Source: Diprion similis
Lineage: Eukaryota; Arthropoda; Insecta; Hymenoptera; Diprionidae
Reading direction: 5' to 3'
Assembly: GCF_021155765.1 (NCBI RefSeq)
Contig: NC_060112.1
Location: 21,762,001-21,826,000 of the forward strand
Length of the DNA stretch: 64,000 bases
Shown here one piece after another: positions 10,665 through 22,989 of the stretch; position 1 is the first letter of the stretch; each line of letters begins with the position of its first letter. A model generated the notes under the pieces. The model worked only from the letters and a program-made list of their open reading frames with translations. It searched no databases and was not told the DNA's origin. Position numbers and translations under genes: made by a program.

Positions 10665-13327
10665 TATAAGGCGATGAAAAGCAGATGGGCAAGCTTTTCT
10701 GATTGGCAATTTATCCATCGATATTATAGCTGTGCTTACAAGATATATAATATAATGCGTATCGCCGCTCAATGCCAAACAGAGATGTCTGCATATATGT
10801 AACAAAGAGCGATTTGAATAGAAGAATTGTATAATAAGGTGCAATGGCCTTTTCGTTTACCCGACGCAATGTGAGGTGAATTATTCAGGTGGTGATCGGG
10901 TCGAATGCGGTTCATGTGGTAAATGCATCTTGTATCTTGCATGCATGCGGGTACAACATTCTGCACAAATCTGTAACGTATTGGTGTCAAAATGTGCCAG
11001 GATCTCGTTACGATTAATTAATTTTTTCGTTTCCCCATTACTTTTTTGACTGATGGAAAAATATTGTGGCATTATGTAATAACAGGGTAAAGGAACAATA
11101 TCTATAAGAGCCGCGCGACAAGTGCCTATAATAAAATGCGAGCGCAGAAAAAGGTTACGACGAAATTAATTTCAATTAGCATTCAAGCCTCATTTAGAGT
11201 TTACGTTTATTGATATGCATTATAGGTATCACGGATTGCTAACGTAAAAAAAATTTAGCGATCAGATGGGCCCATCTAATCGTGAGGGATTACACACGTT
11301 ACAACAGGTATAATTACTCTAATGCTAAGAGCTGCTCGTTGGAATAAGTTGCAATCGAAATTGAAAGTAAAGTAATATCCTACGTTTCGTTTTACTTTTT
11401 CTACGTATACGGATATAATACAACGGTTCAAACATTGCATAGTCAATTCACATGTGAAAACGTTCCATGTAAAGTTTTTTTTTAAATATTGACCGTATAC
11501 ATATTATGCCTGTATAAAAAATGACGTGAGTGTAATGTGTATAATGAGTATATGTATAAAACGATTTGGTTGACAAATAAGCTCTCTGTGTGCATTTCAT
11601 TTGAATAAACTCTTCCCTCCTAAGTCATGATATAAACCCACTTGCGAGATGTGTGCTCACGATATCTATACTAATACATTTATTTACCCATGCATTTGCA
11701 GTTGCGATCAGTTGCGATCATTCCTATGTATGTATCCGCCCTTTGCCCTGCAAGATCCCTCGGATAAGTTTTATACCGGTTTACCGAGCCCTGTCCATCC
11801 TGGTTTTCCTTGGCCTCTGCGCGCAGGCCTTGGGAGAATGGGCAATAAAAGAATCTCGTAGTCCCGGATTTGTCACAGATGCGCTCAGAGAAATACGAAC
11901 GAATAATTTCGAATTTAGATTTTGCCGATTGGCAGGAGCGAGCAGACAAGCGCTACCGAATTATTGTTCCTAATGGTGTAAAGCCGATTCAAAGGCAGCT
12001 TAGCCTGAGACACCTTATTTATAGACACCTAAGAATGATTCTAGAACATTCGACAGTGACTTTCTATAGAGCCTTAAAGTCGCATCGACTCGAATAGCTA
12101 TCTATAGCCACTCTTTCTGCATTCGAACTTGCTGACTTACATCTGTAAATAGTAGAGGAAGAAAGAAAAATAAAAAATAAAATAGACAATGAACTTGGAA
12201 CTGACCATCCAGTGACGCGAACATGACGTACATAAAGCTTTTCGGGGACACGAATAACCACTGGAATCTTCTTTCCATCCAAACTTCAATGTAACAATTT
12301 TTTTGTTCCCGAAAATCTTCTGTAGGCAAACACACGAGAATCAGTCCAGGGAATTATTATTTATCGAATCTTATTTTATTTATTTTTTTTTAAATTTTAT
12401 TTTATACCTTTTCATCCACTTCGCGCATAACTAAAAATACAAATTTCTAAAAAAGAGACACCTGCGTCGATTGTCGGTTGCGTAACGAATGATCGTGCGT
12501 ATTTCCAAATCAACAAATTTTCTCGAAAAGTCAAATGGAGCTTATTGAAACGTTATATAATTCATTTTTTTCAAAATCAATTTTATCTTATCCAACGCAC
12601 GGTACACGCAACATTCGTCGTTGCGAATCTGCGAACGGTAAACGTTCTAGAATGTTCTGGTTCTTTCCGTACAATTGACGAGGCACGTTCTCTCTCTTTG
12701 CAGACCGTCGGCTGATGTTGGCGCGCACAAAATCTTATACCTATATAGTTGCCAACCGTCGTTACCCTCGGTTATTTTCGCTCTACCGACTTGTATCTCA
12801 TCTTTTCTAAATCCAATAAGATAATCTCTCTCTTACCCAACGAGTTGTTCGGCTGCTGGCTTCCACAGCTGTCACTTTTCTGACATAAACAGCTGACGGT
12901 GGTTAAGCGATCTCGAAATATCTTATACTCAAGTTGTATACATACTATTAGCACGTGACGTCGATGGCACGTTTACGTGTCACACGTGATCACGTGGTTC
13001 ATCGTTTTATCTGGGCTGTGCTGTTGTTATACATGTATACAGTTAATACAGTTATACGCGATGACTGTGAAGCCTCCAGGTATTATTTCATCCACATGAT
13101 CTTCCAGAACGATTTCGAGCAGATACTTTTAGTTTTAATGAACCTCAAGGCCGTTGTTTTCTCCACCCATGTACAATATCCACACGTATCTTCATAATTC
13201 TGTTCAAGCTCCGTGGATAGGAACGTTATATTATTTTTACTGATGATTTTTTTTTCTCGTTTACGTTATGTCATGTTATATTAAAGCTAATAGCTTATGT
13301 AACACGGTTTAGGAACACATTTTCTGT

Positions 13328-13420
13328 GTAGGTACACCTACTCGAAACAATTTACTCAAATTTACGTTTCCATTGCTTCTGAAAAGCTTTTGAACGTCAA
13401 ATTGTTTTGGGTGTACCTAC
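13328..13420. repeat. Inverted repeat of ~23 bp, imperfect
   Basis: GTAGGTACACC at 13328-13338 faces GGTGTACCTAC at 13410-13420. Inside these, GAAACAATTT (13344-13353) faces AAATTGTTTT (about 13399-13408). The unit is about 93 bp long and AT-rich, with no coding sequence. It is a small fold-back element of unknown family. Confidence 0.65.
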
Positions 13421-14040
13421 GTTCGATAGAAGAATACCAAAATTGGTCTAAAATTAATATCGAAAGAAACGGAGATTATTAGGAAGTTGGAAAATGAATA
13501 AAAATTTAATACTATAATTTGAAGAAAAAACAGATAGAAAAAGAAGATTACCAATCGAACATCAATTAGATCGGTATGGTGAGTTTTTTTGCGGCTAATT
13601 TCAAGGTTCAATGTGATTACATTTATAACTTCCAATAAAGTCATCAAATGCAGACAATTGAGATGGGTTTTGCAGATCAATGTAAACGCCTCTAACTAAA
13701 CAATCGTTCGAATCTCTTCATCCTAGTCGCCGTTAGCATGAGGAGCACGCTGAGACAAGTGGACGAGTATCAACATGCAGCTAAATTATTAACGTGACAG
13801 ATTCTTCGACTTCGACTTACTCTACCCCCTCTACCCCCCTTGAAATCTCATCGTCAAGCATCCGCCAATAAGATCTCGAGAATTGAGCGAGGAGGATCAG
13901 TGTTTAGCCATGATGTCTGCTGTGTGCATAGCACGGACGTAGGAAATATATAGTCGGGTATCCGAGGAGGGGGGAAAGCGACCGGCTGACTGGTTGGAGC
14001 TTGTAGAAGCGACGGACCGTGCGGTGTGAACTTAGCCAGG

Positions 14041-14888
14041 TTTCAGGATTAAGTCCGTCAGTCAGTCGTCAGATACAGCGAGAAACCCACAGCGAGCGTA
14101 CCGAGAGTGCGTTATTTTTTTTTTGCCCCGAGAGTAGGAAGTCTTCCTATTACTCCTACTACTTTAAACTGTAACATTGAAACGTCGTGTGGATAATATA
14201 TATACCGCGCGTGTGAACACCATGAGTTCTTAAAGGATACGGAATAAAACTAAGTCTTAAACCGGAACTAAACAAATACGCTTATAAAAAATTATTATAT
14301 ACAATATATCACACGAATTTACATTCCGCCACGCGAAATAGGTACACAAGAAACGAGTAAAGAGAGAAGAATATAAAGAATAAAACGGTACCAATATATT
14401 ACTAAAAAGAAAGAAAAAAAATTAAACAAAAACGTAACTAAAAAGGCTGATTATTGTTAAATAATAACTTAAAAAGATATTTATATTACGTAGATTTTCA
14501 ATATAATATACTTAAAAATTACTCGGAAGTAGAGAAGAAGGAGAAGGATACTATTGAAAATTGAATGTACAATTAAACGTAGTCAAAAATAAGGCTTTCT
14601 GAAAGTCTCTTCGAACTGGTGGATATATTCTGAACGTTATACTTACGATTTTGACGTTTCGTTGCGTCAGCCGCCGCCGGACGCCTGAAACGTGGCCTTC
14701 TTCTTTGTTCCCTCTGCGCTACACGAGAGCTGCAGAGAAGTTTGTTGCATCAGGTCGTTGCATCCAAGTTTTGAAAATTTCATATCCAACTTCACACACG
14801 TACTCAACCACCACTTTCGCGGTTATTGGATTGCAGTTCTGCGATATCGACAGCTCTCTATCATCCATCTTATCCTGCCTAACTTCAC
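14041..14888 (+). promoter_or_regulatory. Candidate main promoter and 5' UTR exon (Cyclin G?)
   Basis: A TATA-like AATATATAG lies near 13947. A cluster of initiator-like TCAGTC motifs (CCGTCAGTCAGTCGTCAG) lies at about 14058-14075, typical of insect start sites. The sequence after it has short upstream frames, such as an ATG at 14222 that stops after two codons. It ends in a splice donor, CTTCAC|GTGAGT, after 14888. No plausible coding frame starts inside. The next firm coding exon on this strand is Cyclin G at 27.9 kb, so this is probably one of its alternative 5' leaders. The link is inferred. Confidence 0.45.
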
Positions 14889-15150
14889 GTGAGTATTTTC
14901 ATGATGATGACGTATTTTTATCGTACCTAACTGCAATCGATGTTTCATTATTCTGTTACTGGGTTCTACTACTTCCGTGTGAATACACTTATATTGTATT
15001 TTCTTTCTGTCACGATGGACTGTCACTGTGCTATGTTGTACGCCGAGAACTGACCGTTGACCGACACCCGGTATCAAGGCTGTCTCGATTTTTCCCACAG
15101 AATTGCATTTTCATCATATCAATCTTGTGTCGAGTGTAAGATCGTTTTAG

Positions 15151-15215
15151 AAAATATGAAAGACGAATTCATCGCGGAACTCGGAAACTCCAATATCGTC
15201 ATGAACAAAGTCCGA
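15151..15215 (+). other. Exon-like segment with 20-codon open frame
   Basis: An acceptor-like TCGTTTTAG precedes 15151 and a strong donor CGA|GTGAGT follows 15215. An ATG at 15156 opens a frame of 20 codons (MKDEFIAEL...MNKVR) that reaches the donor in phase 0. If spliced to the Cyclin G exon at 27776 it would read a further 30-odd codons and stop, so it would be an upstream frame and not the N-terminus. It may be a chance feature. Confidence 0.25.
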
Positions 15216-15644
15216 GTGAGTGCGAACAACGATATACATCGAAACGTGATGCAACGAAATTCACCGAATGATCAAATCCCTCCTCTCTTACGGTCATCGT
15301 AATTCACCATTCTTCGGTCAACTTTATGCTTTATGCAAGCACGATTCAAGCCGGAAATAAATTCTGCGTTTGAAATGGATTTGGATGCAGGCGCTGCATC
15401 AATTATACCATAAAGTGTCGTATACATACGTACAACTGCAGAGGACTGGGAAAAGGGAGAGAGAGAGAGCCCTGAATACTGTTCTTTGTTAACACCGCAT
15501 TACCCTCCCCCCCTTTATGACGCATCGAGGTTTCACACACATGCACGTAATGCCAGGCAGGCAGAGGCCAAACCCTCCATCAGGCAGGCAGCAGCAGGCG
15601 TACGCGACGTGACGTTGGTCATGAAAGCGCCCTGAAAGTTAAAA

Positions 15645-15850
15645 CAGGCTTGGACTCGTTCTGGGCTTCGGATTCACACGTTTTCGGACACGTACGAGCA
15701 ATGATTCAGTACCTCGAATGGAGTCTGAAACAAGGCATAATGGGTCAAGGTCCTCCGGATGCTGTTGCTCCTGCGACTTTGGATAAGTCACTTTCTCGAC
15801 AAAGAAGTTATTACATCACCCGGAAGTTGAAGGCTGAATTGTATTCTACA
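15645..15850 (+). other. Possible coding segment of unknown identity
   Basis: An open plus-strand frame here has balanced, protein-like composition (WASDSHVFGHVRAM..., then YLEWSLKQGIMGQGPPDAVA), unlike the Phe/Leu/Ser-rich noise frames around it. It follows an AG at 15648. No clear donor closes it, and no homology comes to mind. It could be an exon of an unrecognised gene or a fossil. Confidence 0.2.
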
Positions 15851-16912
15851 TCGGCTCTTATCATTACATACTTCCTATCGTTTTCTTTTTTCTTTCTCTC
15901 TTTTTTTTGTATTCATTTTTTTCTTTACCAAACGACTTTCGATCTTTGATCTCTCAGATCTCAATCTGTACTGATGATGACCGCATTGCGATGCTTACTA
16001 CAGTAGGTAACGGATAAATATACCCGTGTATCATACCTCGTGATTCATTTCACTTTATTCCAAGGAATGCAGGTGCTCGTTATCGTTTAAGAAAACCAGT
16101 TCAGACGGTTGACCGTTTGTCCTGAAGGCTGGCGAGCCCTAGACCCTTATCACACGATATATGTACATACATACGTTTTCTTTTTTGTCTCGTGTGGTCT
16201 TTTGTCTTTTTTATCCTTCCAAAAATAGCCTTCGCTACTTTGTTGATATGTACTTCGTGGCCCAGGTAGAATGATGTTTTAATATGTATGTACTTTGTGA
16301 GAAACTGTGAATACGTCGAGGAGGAGTAAAGAAACAAAGCTGGAAAGATATACAGCTCACTTTTTCATACCCGTGTATTATTGCGCGAAATATACAGCTG
16401 ATCACATATTTAATTCTCGGATAAAGTTTTGATAAGATTGACCCAAGTGCCTCACACTTTTGCGTATTATTCGAAGTATTACTAATAATCCTAGTAGTGT
16501 ATGATAGATGCACTGGGTATAATCAAGGAGTTGTCAGGGAATTAAATTTCTTATCGACTTTCTTAATATTACATGGCAATAATTTTATCGATATCGAGTA
16601 ACCAGGACGTGTAGTGACGTAGCGACAAATTTATTGTTATTAAACCACAAACAATTACGCGGCATACAATAATTTTACTAAAGTTAGCGTTTTTTTATTC
16701 GCGGTATCGGTGGTGTGACTGCCTTATACGAACAATAAAGTAAATGTCGCTGATAGCGATGAAATAACAATAACAAATTCTAAATTTGAAATGGCATATG
16801 CTTTTCATTGTCTTTTCGTGGAAATTCCTTCTTGTACTGACTTACATAATGTATTATTTATATCCACTATACGCTACGTTTGCAACAACGATATTCTTTA
16901 CACATTGTTATT

Positions 16913-16917
<5 letters not shown>

Positions 16918-16952
<35 letters not shown>
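16918..16952. repeat. (CT)n microsatellite
   Basis: About 35 bases of uninterrupted CT dinucleotides, ending at CGCTGTC. Reading it in frame gives only Leu-Ser repeats, so any coding call through it is an artefact. Confidence 0.95.
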
Positions 16953-16957
<5 letters not shown>

Positions 16958-17845
16958 CTTTTTCTCTTTCCTGTTACTAACGTATCAAATGTCTTATTGT
17001 CGCAATCGCATCTCCAGGCAGCGTCGATGTCGCACTTTCTTTTGCGGAAACTTGATCCTTTTCATTAAGGATGAGCTGACATCGTTCTACCTATGTAATC
17101 ATGAGACGTAAGCGACTCCTGGCTCGTTGGTTTAAATTTACTCGTTATCTTCCGGCAGTAGGTAAATTTCGGCTGCAATATCTTCGTGTTTACATACGTA
17201 TAGTCGTATCGTACGTAGTCGCGAGTTGCAAAGCATATATATCTCGATTGTATTCACGCTATCTTATTTGCTCGCGTAATAATCTAAAATATCGTTGTCT
17301 ATGTTGTTTTAAGATAAACCATTATAGTACTAATTGATTTTTAGACCTTCGCTTCTTTTTTTTATTACAGGCTACAGGGTTACATGCTTTTGTGATTTTG
17401 ACTGGTACGTTTGCTATGCCTTTTGTATATTACACAAATTATTTTATTTATTGAAGTTCCGAAAGTGCCTAATTCAGAATTTTTCGGTGGCGAAATGGAA
17501 TCTAAAAACACAAGATCAGGTAGCGAAATAGTTCTTGTACTTCGTCTTACGTACACCTTACCTTTCTACTTCTATTCTCTGGGATTTCCATCTTCTCTTT
17601 TTAATTCTCAATTTAATTCACCGTTATTATTATACCTGCACTTCAATAGCATAATCAATCAGTAATTATTTTTTTTCACCTTGAACCTCGCCTTGAACGC
17701 AAATTCTCGCCACTTATACTTGTTGCCACACTTGTTATACACCCTCTCATCAACTTACGTACATAATTAACAGCTTTCTTGCTTACCTCATATACATAAT
17801 ATATGTATAGCAAGTTTTGCACAGTTGACTCTCTCAATATTGCCA

Positions 17846-18020
17846 CTCGCAACAGGGCCGCTTCCCCTCAAGAGAGCTCAGCAGCCTCCCCGACTACTTC
17901 AGATTAACAAAGCGTAGCCGCAATTTTTCCAGATACCCTCGCAATAGGGTCGGCTACAAAAGTGAAATGTTGGTAGAAAATAGCACAGTTGTTACGGACT
18001 TCAGACGGCCCTATTACGAG
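17846..18020. repeat. Three copies of a CTCGYAAYAGGGYCG motif, one inverted
   Basis: CTCGCAACAGGGCCG at 17846-17860, CTCGCAATAGGGTCG at 17938-17952 and the reverse complement CGGCCCTATTACGAG at 18006-18020 share the motif. The first and third form imperfect terminal inverted repeats around a ~175-bp unit that contains the second copy. It looks like a small non-autonomous element with an internal repeat. Confidence 0.55.
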
Positions 18021-18120
18021 AGTCTCACAATCAGTTCAAAGCGTTTTAAAAGCACGCCGAGCTCGTTGGTGGGGGTATGCTAATTCCTAGAAATATCCTC
18101 CCCTACGCCCCCACGACCTG

Positions 18121-18142
18121 AGAGAGAGAGAGAGAGAGAGAG
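18121..18142. repeat. (AG)n microsatellite
   Basis: Eleven AG units follow directly after CCACGACCTG. Confidence 0.95.
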
Positions 18143-18550
18143 TCGAATGTAGTTGGAGCGTTCGTAGCTTCGGAGCTTTTAACTGCATGGACTAGACTAT
18201 ACCTAGACGCTGTAGTAGGGGCTGACGTTTGTTTATTTTCTTTTTCTATCGCCGCCCGCAGAGACGCTCGCTTCCTTTCCCTTTTTATAGGGCGCGTACG
18301 TGGTATATTGTAAACAACAAATTTCGTTCACCCCGGATGCTATGCCTGCAGTATAAGCTGCAGGGACATTGACCTATGCGGTACAAACTACCGGAATATT
18401 CATATAACTGATCAGTTTTATAATCCTTTGCAAGGTTTTTTCCTCCAACAAAACCTTCGTGTAAGGAACTTTTGCACAATCAGCTGACGATGCGGGATTC
18501 CCTGTATTATGCCTAACCTGCACATCTTTTATACAAAATGGTATACGCAT

Positions 18551-18552
18551 TA

Positions 18553-18593
<41 letters not shown>
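18551..18593. repeat. (TTA)n microsatellite
   Basis: About 14 TTA/ATT units; on the minus strand they read as a poly-Asn run, which is not evidence for a gene. Confidence 0.95.
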
Positions 18594-18594
<1 letters not shown>

Positions 18595-19091
18595 AAGCCT
18601 TACAGCGTCTCTCCATCATAACATTTGCAGGAGTTGGTGTTTATTTGCTGTTTTAATTTTTTTTTTCTTCTCTCTTTATTAGAAAACGTTGTATAATATC
18701 GCTACAAATAGCCTCGGGATAGCAACAAAAATTTGCTCAAGGTGTACGCAGCGTAAGCCTGCCTACTACTATATGCATACGTAATACGTAACCTTGACTT
18801 GACGCAATTTGGACGGATCACCTTTCAGTGTTAAGAAAATAAAAATAAATTGAAAAACGTTTAAGAAAGATCCGAAACCCAGGCTGACTGCTTATCTTTT
18901 CCTTTCAAATCGCTCAATTGCGTAGGTAGTAGGCGTATTTAGATGAGTATCCTAGTTCGTTCGTCGTGTTGTAAAAGGTGAAACCAGTCTCATTGAGCTG
19001 CTGAACACAATCGCGCTACGGACATGTAAATTAAACACGCCAATTTTTCTTTCCATATATATGTAATACAGGCACGTGTGCCTTGCTTGAA

Positions 19092-19165
19092 ATTCTTTTT
19101 TCTTTCCCATTGCCAAGCTATATGTATATATACACATACATATGGCAATGGGAATAAAAAAGAAT
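19092..19165. ncRNA. 74-nt miRNA-like hairpin (candidate)
   Basis: The sequence folds on itself. ATTCTTTTTT pairs with AAAAAAGAAT at the base and, after a small bulge, TTCCCATTGCC pairs with GGCAATGGGAA. TATATGTAT then pairs with ATACATAT close to an ~8-nt loop. This is about 30 paired bases with one small internal bulge, the size of an insect pre-miRNA. It lies in what is probably a Cyclin G intron. The low complexity of the base and upper stem makes a chance AT-rich fold-back possible. I recognise no known miRNA seed. Confidence 0.3.
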
Positions 19166-19692
19166 ATATATATATATATATGATTATAACAAACACGTCT
19201 AATAATAGCCACGCAATTTTTTTTTCGTCGATGATTCATCGCTGGTTTACGAAATGGTACAATCGCGCAGTATATCACACCTGCAGTTATAACTCGAAAA
19301 TTATGATTCCGAGTTCGATAAGATGCAAAAATGAAGAAAGAAAAAATAATGATCATATCATTCGATCGAACGTGTAAATAATCCTTGACCTAAATTCTTG
19401 GGAATTCTACTCTTATATACACGACGATTCGCAGGAGAGGGAATTTATGTCTACCTGCGAAATTCGTTATACATATTTCCTAATTCTTGGGGTGGGGATG
19501 CAGCCTGAGTAGCTCGTAATCATCAATCTCTGCAATCCTCGCTTCCCGCGTCCTTGACACTACCTGACATAGGTATATACATTATACATGCATACGTATA
19601 CATATGTATCATATTAAATACGATTTCGTACAATACATAATTACTTCCGATTATGATCTTGACCGGTATCAGGCCTTATGAACCTATGAAAG

Positions 19693-19714
19693 CCCCCCCC
19701 CCCCCCCCCCCCCC
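19693..19714. repeat. Poly-C tract (22 C)
   Basis: Twenty-two consecutive cytosines followed by GCCGCCG. Such tracts are unstable, and the exact length may be an assembly estimate. Confidence 0.9.
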
Positions 19715-20153
19715 GCCGCCGAATTTTCCTGAACAAGTCGTCAGGATCAGCTGTACTTGACGCTTCGCACACAGCTGTACGTTTTAACGGTGTATTCTTT
19801 TGATGGTGGCGGTATTATTCACCGCTCCTCGACCCTGCCTGCACGTGATGTCACGGTCCGTTATTCTTATTATTATACATGTATATATAACATGGATATT
19901 GTATATACCCTGTTGCTATAAAAGATCGAGTATCGATTTGCGTAATGCCGACGGAGGGAAACGTCAACGTTCCGATTTACCTACCCACTCTCGTAGGTAC
20001 TATAGAATCAAATTTTTATTCTTTTCTCATCTCGGCATGTTACATTAATATTTGAATAAAAGTGAAACCAGGAAGAAGGAGGAAGAAAGAATAACTGAAA
20101 AACCTTTCTTTGATTATATTATTCGCAGTTAGTTTTCTTCTTATCTGCCTCCC

Positions 20154-20155
<2 letters not shown>

Positions 20156-20213
<58 letters not shown>
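20156..20213. repeat. (CT)n microsatellite
   Basis: Nearly 30 uninterrupted CT units, the longest microsatellite in the window, followed by a degenerate TATC-rich tract to about 20320. Confidence 0.95.
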
Positions 20214-20216
<3 letters not shown>

Positions 20217-22831
20217 CTCCCTTTATCTATATATCTATATATTATATCTATCTATTTTATGTATCCTCATTTGCCCACAATGCTATTGTAAAATACATGT
20301 CATGGATCTATCTATCTATATATTTCTTTCTCTTACCTTTCTTTTTCTGCATAAATACACAGATGGTTGACGTCTAAAAATAAAAATAAAAATCCTACGC
20401 AATATCACAGCTGCTGAAAACGCAAAACCAATAATTATAGCGTTACTGTTCACGTTATAAATGTATATATTTATATACAAACATTCGCGCTCGATCTGAA
20501 AAAATAGTTCTCATACCGGTACGATATCGAATAATCGTTCGGCTTAAATAGTCTCGGGTCAACGAACCTCGTACTCCATTTCCCTCTTTCCTTTCATATA
20601 TGCAACGAAAATATCCTTCTGCCGTGTTGAAGCAAAATACCAACGACATAATTCTCTGCGATGAATTTTAAATATACATACATATATAATAACGTTTGAA
20701 TATACGTGCATATATATATTTATGTATATATTTATGTTTTAAAGGTATGCACCTTATAAGTATATTTGTTCAATTCCACGAACTAAGCCGATGACGATGC
20801 TGCAGAGGACTTGTTATAATAATGGCGTTGAACGACGCTGTATAACGACAAATGCATCTATTAGCTCGCCGTCTAATGCACTGCGCATCGTCGTTGTGTT
20901 GCATGAAATACACACAACGAGAGCCAACTTCTAACGATAAGCTGATGCGATGATCCACGTCACGCATTGTAAACACAACAAACTTTCACGTAACACCCAA
21001 AGTCTATTGCGCCAAGCGCTCTGTGTATAAATGTATATGGATATTGGTATGTGTGTATGCACTTAATGACCTAAGGTGTCAATGACTCCGCGGCACAAAT
21101 AGTTGGCCAACTTTGCTCAAACAAAGATAAACTATACACTGTACGCAACGTAGAATAGGTACGGTCATTAGTATATTCCTTGCATTCAAATTTAACTCGA
21201 GCAATTTGAATTGCATCAGGAGATTGTTCACATCTTCGCCAATTATATGTATTTGATTTTAAGATTGGACTTTTTTTTTTTGCACTTCATCAAATTTGAT
21301 CATTTCAGCGATAATCACGATAGAATGAAAGAAAAAGATCGTGTTGTTTTGTGATTGTTACAGATAACGGAAAAAAATATTTTCTTGACGGAAGATATGT
21401 ACCTAGACACATGAAAGCCTGAAATTTACCTTAACGAACGGTTCAGTGGATAATTGAGGTCAACGAGTCGAATCTGCGTTGGAAATTTAAAGAGACCCTG
21501 TTTGTAGTAAACTAGCTTTTCAGAGCCTATTGCGTGACTGACTATGAAAAGGGCGTCAAGTTGGGTTTAGGAAGATTGTTTATAACTCGTATAGTGTACA
21601 TGTGTGACGTGGTCGATTAATTCCCTGCCAGCTGCAGCATGAGCCTAATATATTGTTGATATGTATGTCGAGCCTTGCTGCTGATTTGGAATGTGGGTCA
21701 AGAGTGGTGGATACAGAGTCCCGCATAAACGTGCTTAGAATTGATAAATGAAAAAGAATGTGAATAATCCTTCGATCGAACACGTATTGTAATATATGAA
21801 ATGTATATTGATTGTTAAATTGCTGTAGTTGAAATAAAAAATGAGTCGTTTGAAAAAGAAGTCATAGCACGAGGTAATTTTGGTGCAGATGAATTTGTGA
21901 AATATGTTGCGCGGTTTTCAATTCTTCCATTCATCGATAGTTTTTTTATTTTAGTAGTTGCAACTTGTAAGATAATTGTAAGATAAATAAATTTTCTCAA
22001 CGTTTCTGTATAAGTATGTAAAAATTTCGTAACAAGAAGAAACGAACATTTGGCAATTGAAGATTGAAGTTGTACTAACACAGCTATGAATTAAATTGTT
22101 GTCATCACTGTCCTTCTTGTTAGCTTGTTTCAATGTTTGAATTACAAAAGAAAGAGTTTAAATTCGCATTTACGGTTGAGAATTCGTGTCAAGGTTTACA
22201 CTGTGGAATTCAATTCGACAATAATTCGTACAGACGAAAAGTATATTTTGTGAAACCTACAAAAGACGAGAAGCTCGGAAACAACTCGAGGGAAAATTTA
22301 TATTCGCTCACTTCATTTGCAATTTAATCAACCGCAATAAATGCAGATATTTCACTTGATACGAGTGAAATTTTTTTATAATTTTTCATCGACTGACATT
22401 TTGCAATACGAGGAAGTACCAACTTCGTTTTGCATAATCGTTATACTGTAATATGTTGACGACGATTATTACATGCTTGTGCAGAAAATTTCTCTGCTTA
22501 AAAATTAATTCACGCCGCTTGCTTTGTGTGTTATGTACACAATTATGACGAAAAAAGTTGAATTCATCTGCAGTTGATGCAAGAAAGAATTCAATACTTT
22601 ATATTTACGCAACCGTTGGATTATATTTGACAACGTTGTGAAATTTTTAGAGCAAGAGGGAGAGAAGAAAGAACACGTTGAGACAGAGAAAGACAGGAAG
22701 AGTATGTTGCGAAACATGTAAAGATACGTAAAACATACACTTGTGTAATTGAATACGATTCCTCCATGCAGATTGCATTATACGTGTATGCATAACACAA
22801 CACTTACCTTTGAGTATTGAGACCAAGTTTG

Positions 22832-22989
22832 ATCACGAGGTTGAAGTTAGTAACGTTATCGTAACGGAACATTGGAAAAAAAAAATACTATTTTCTGATT
22901 TTTACAGTGATTTAGAATCAATGTTGTTTAGACCGTTTTTCCACATCATAAATCGTTACGGTAACGTTACTAACTTCAACGTGATGTTT
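22832..22989. mobile_element. MITE-like element, ~158 bp
   Basis: GTTGAAGTTAGTAACGTTAT at 22840 and onward is matched in reverse complement at 22954-22980, with one mismatch in 27 bases. A further ATCACG pair lies just outside, offset by two bases. There is a short AT-rich core and no coding capacity. The layout is that of a non-autonomous DNA transposon; I do not name a family. Confidence 0.75.

Larger units (their letters stand above)
5317..14040. other. Non-coding stretch, probably intronic
   Basis: I find no coding exon in this stretch. The reading frames present are short or of low complexity; a CT-rich tract lies at about 8560-8700. Two fold-back elements (9070-9150 and 10454-10664) and one at 13328-13420 are listed separately. 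A TATAAAA-type box at about 6098-6104 has no convincing gene behind it. If the 5.2 kb island belongs to Cyclin G, this is its first intron. Confidence 0.5.

Noticed and set aside
14651-15139. 162-codon plus-strand open frame
   Set aside because: It has no ATG at its start, crosses the GTGAGT donor at 14889 and has no domain-like composition; treated as leader exon plus intron.
18374-18619. Minus-strand frame with a poly-Asn run
   Set aside because: The run is a (TTA)n microsatellite read in frame.
20110-20370. Plus-strand Leu/Ser-rich frame
   Set aside because: It is the (CT)n microsatellite and its flanks read in frame.
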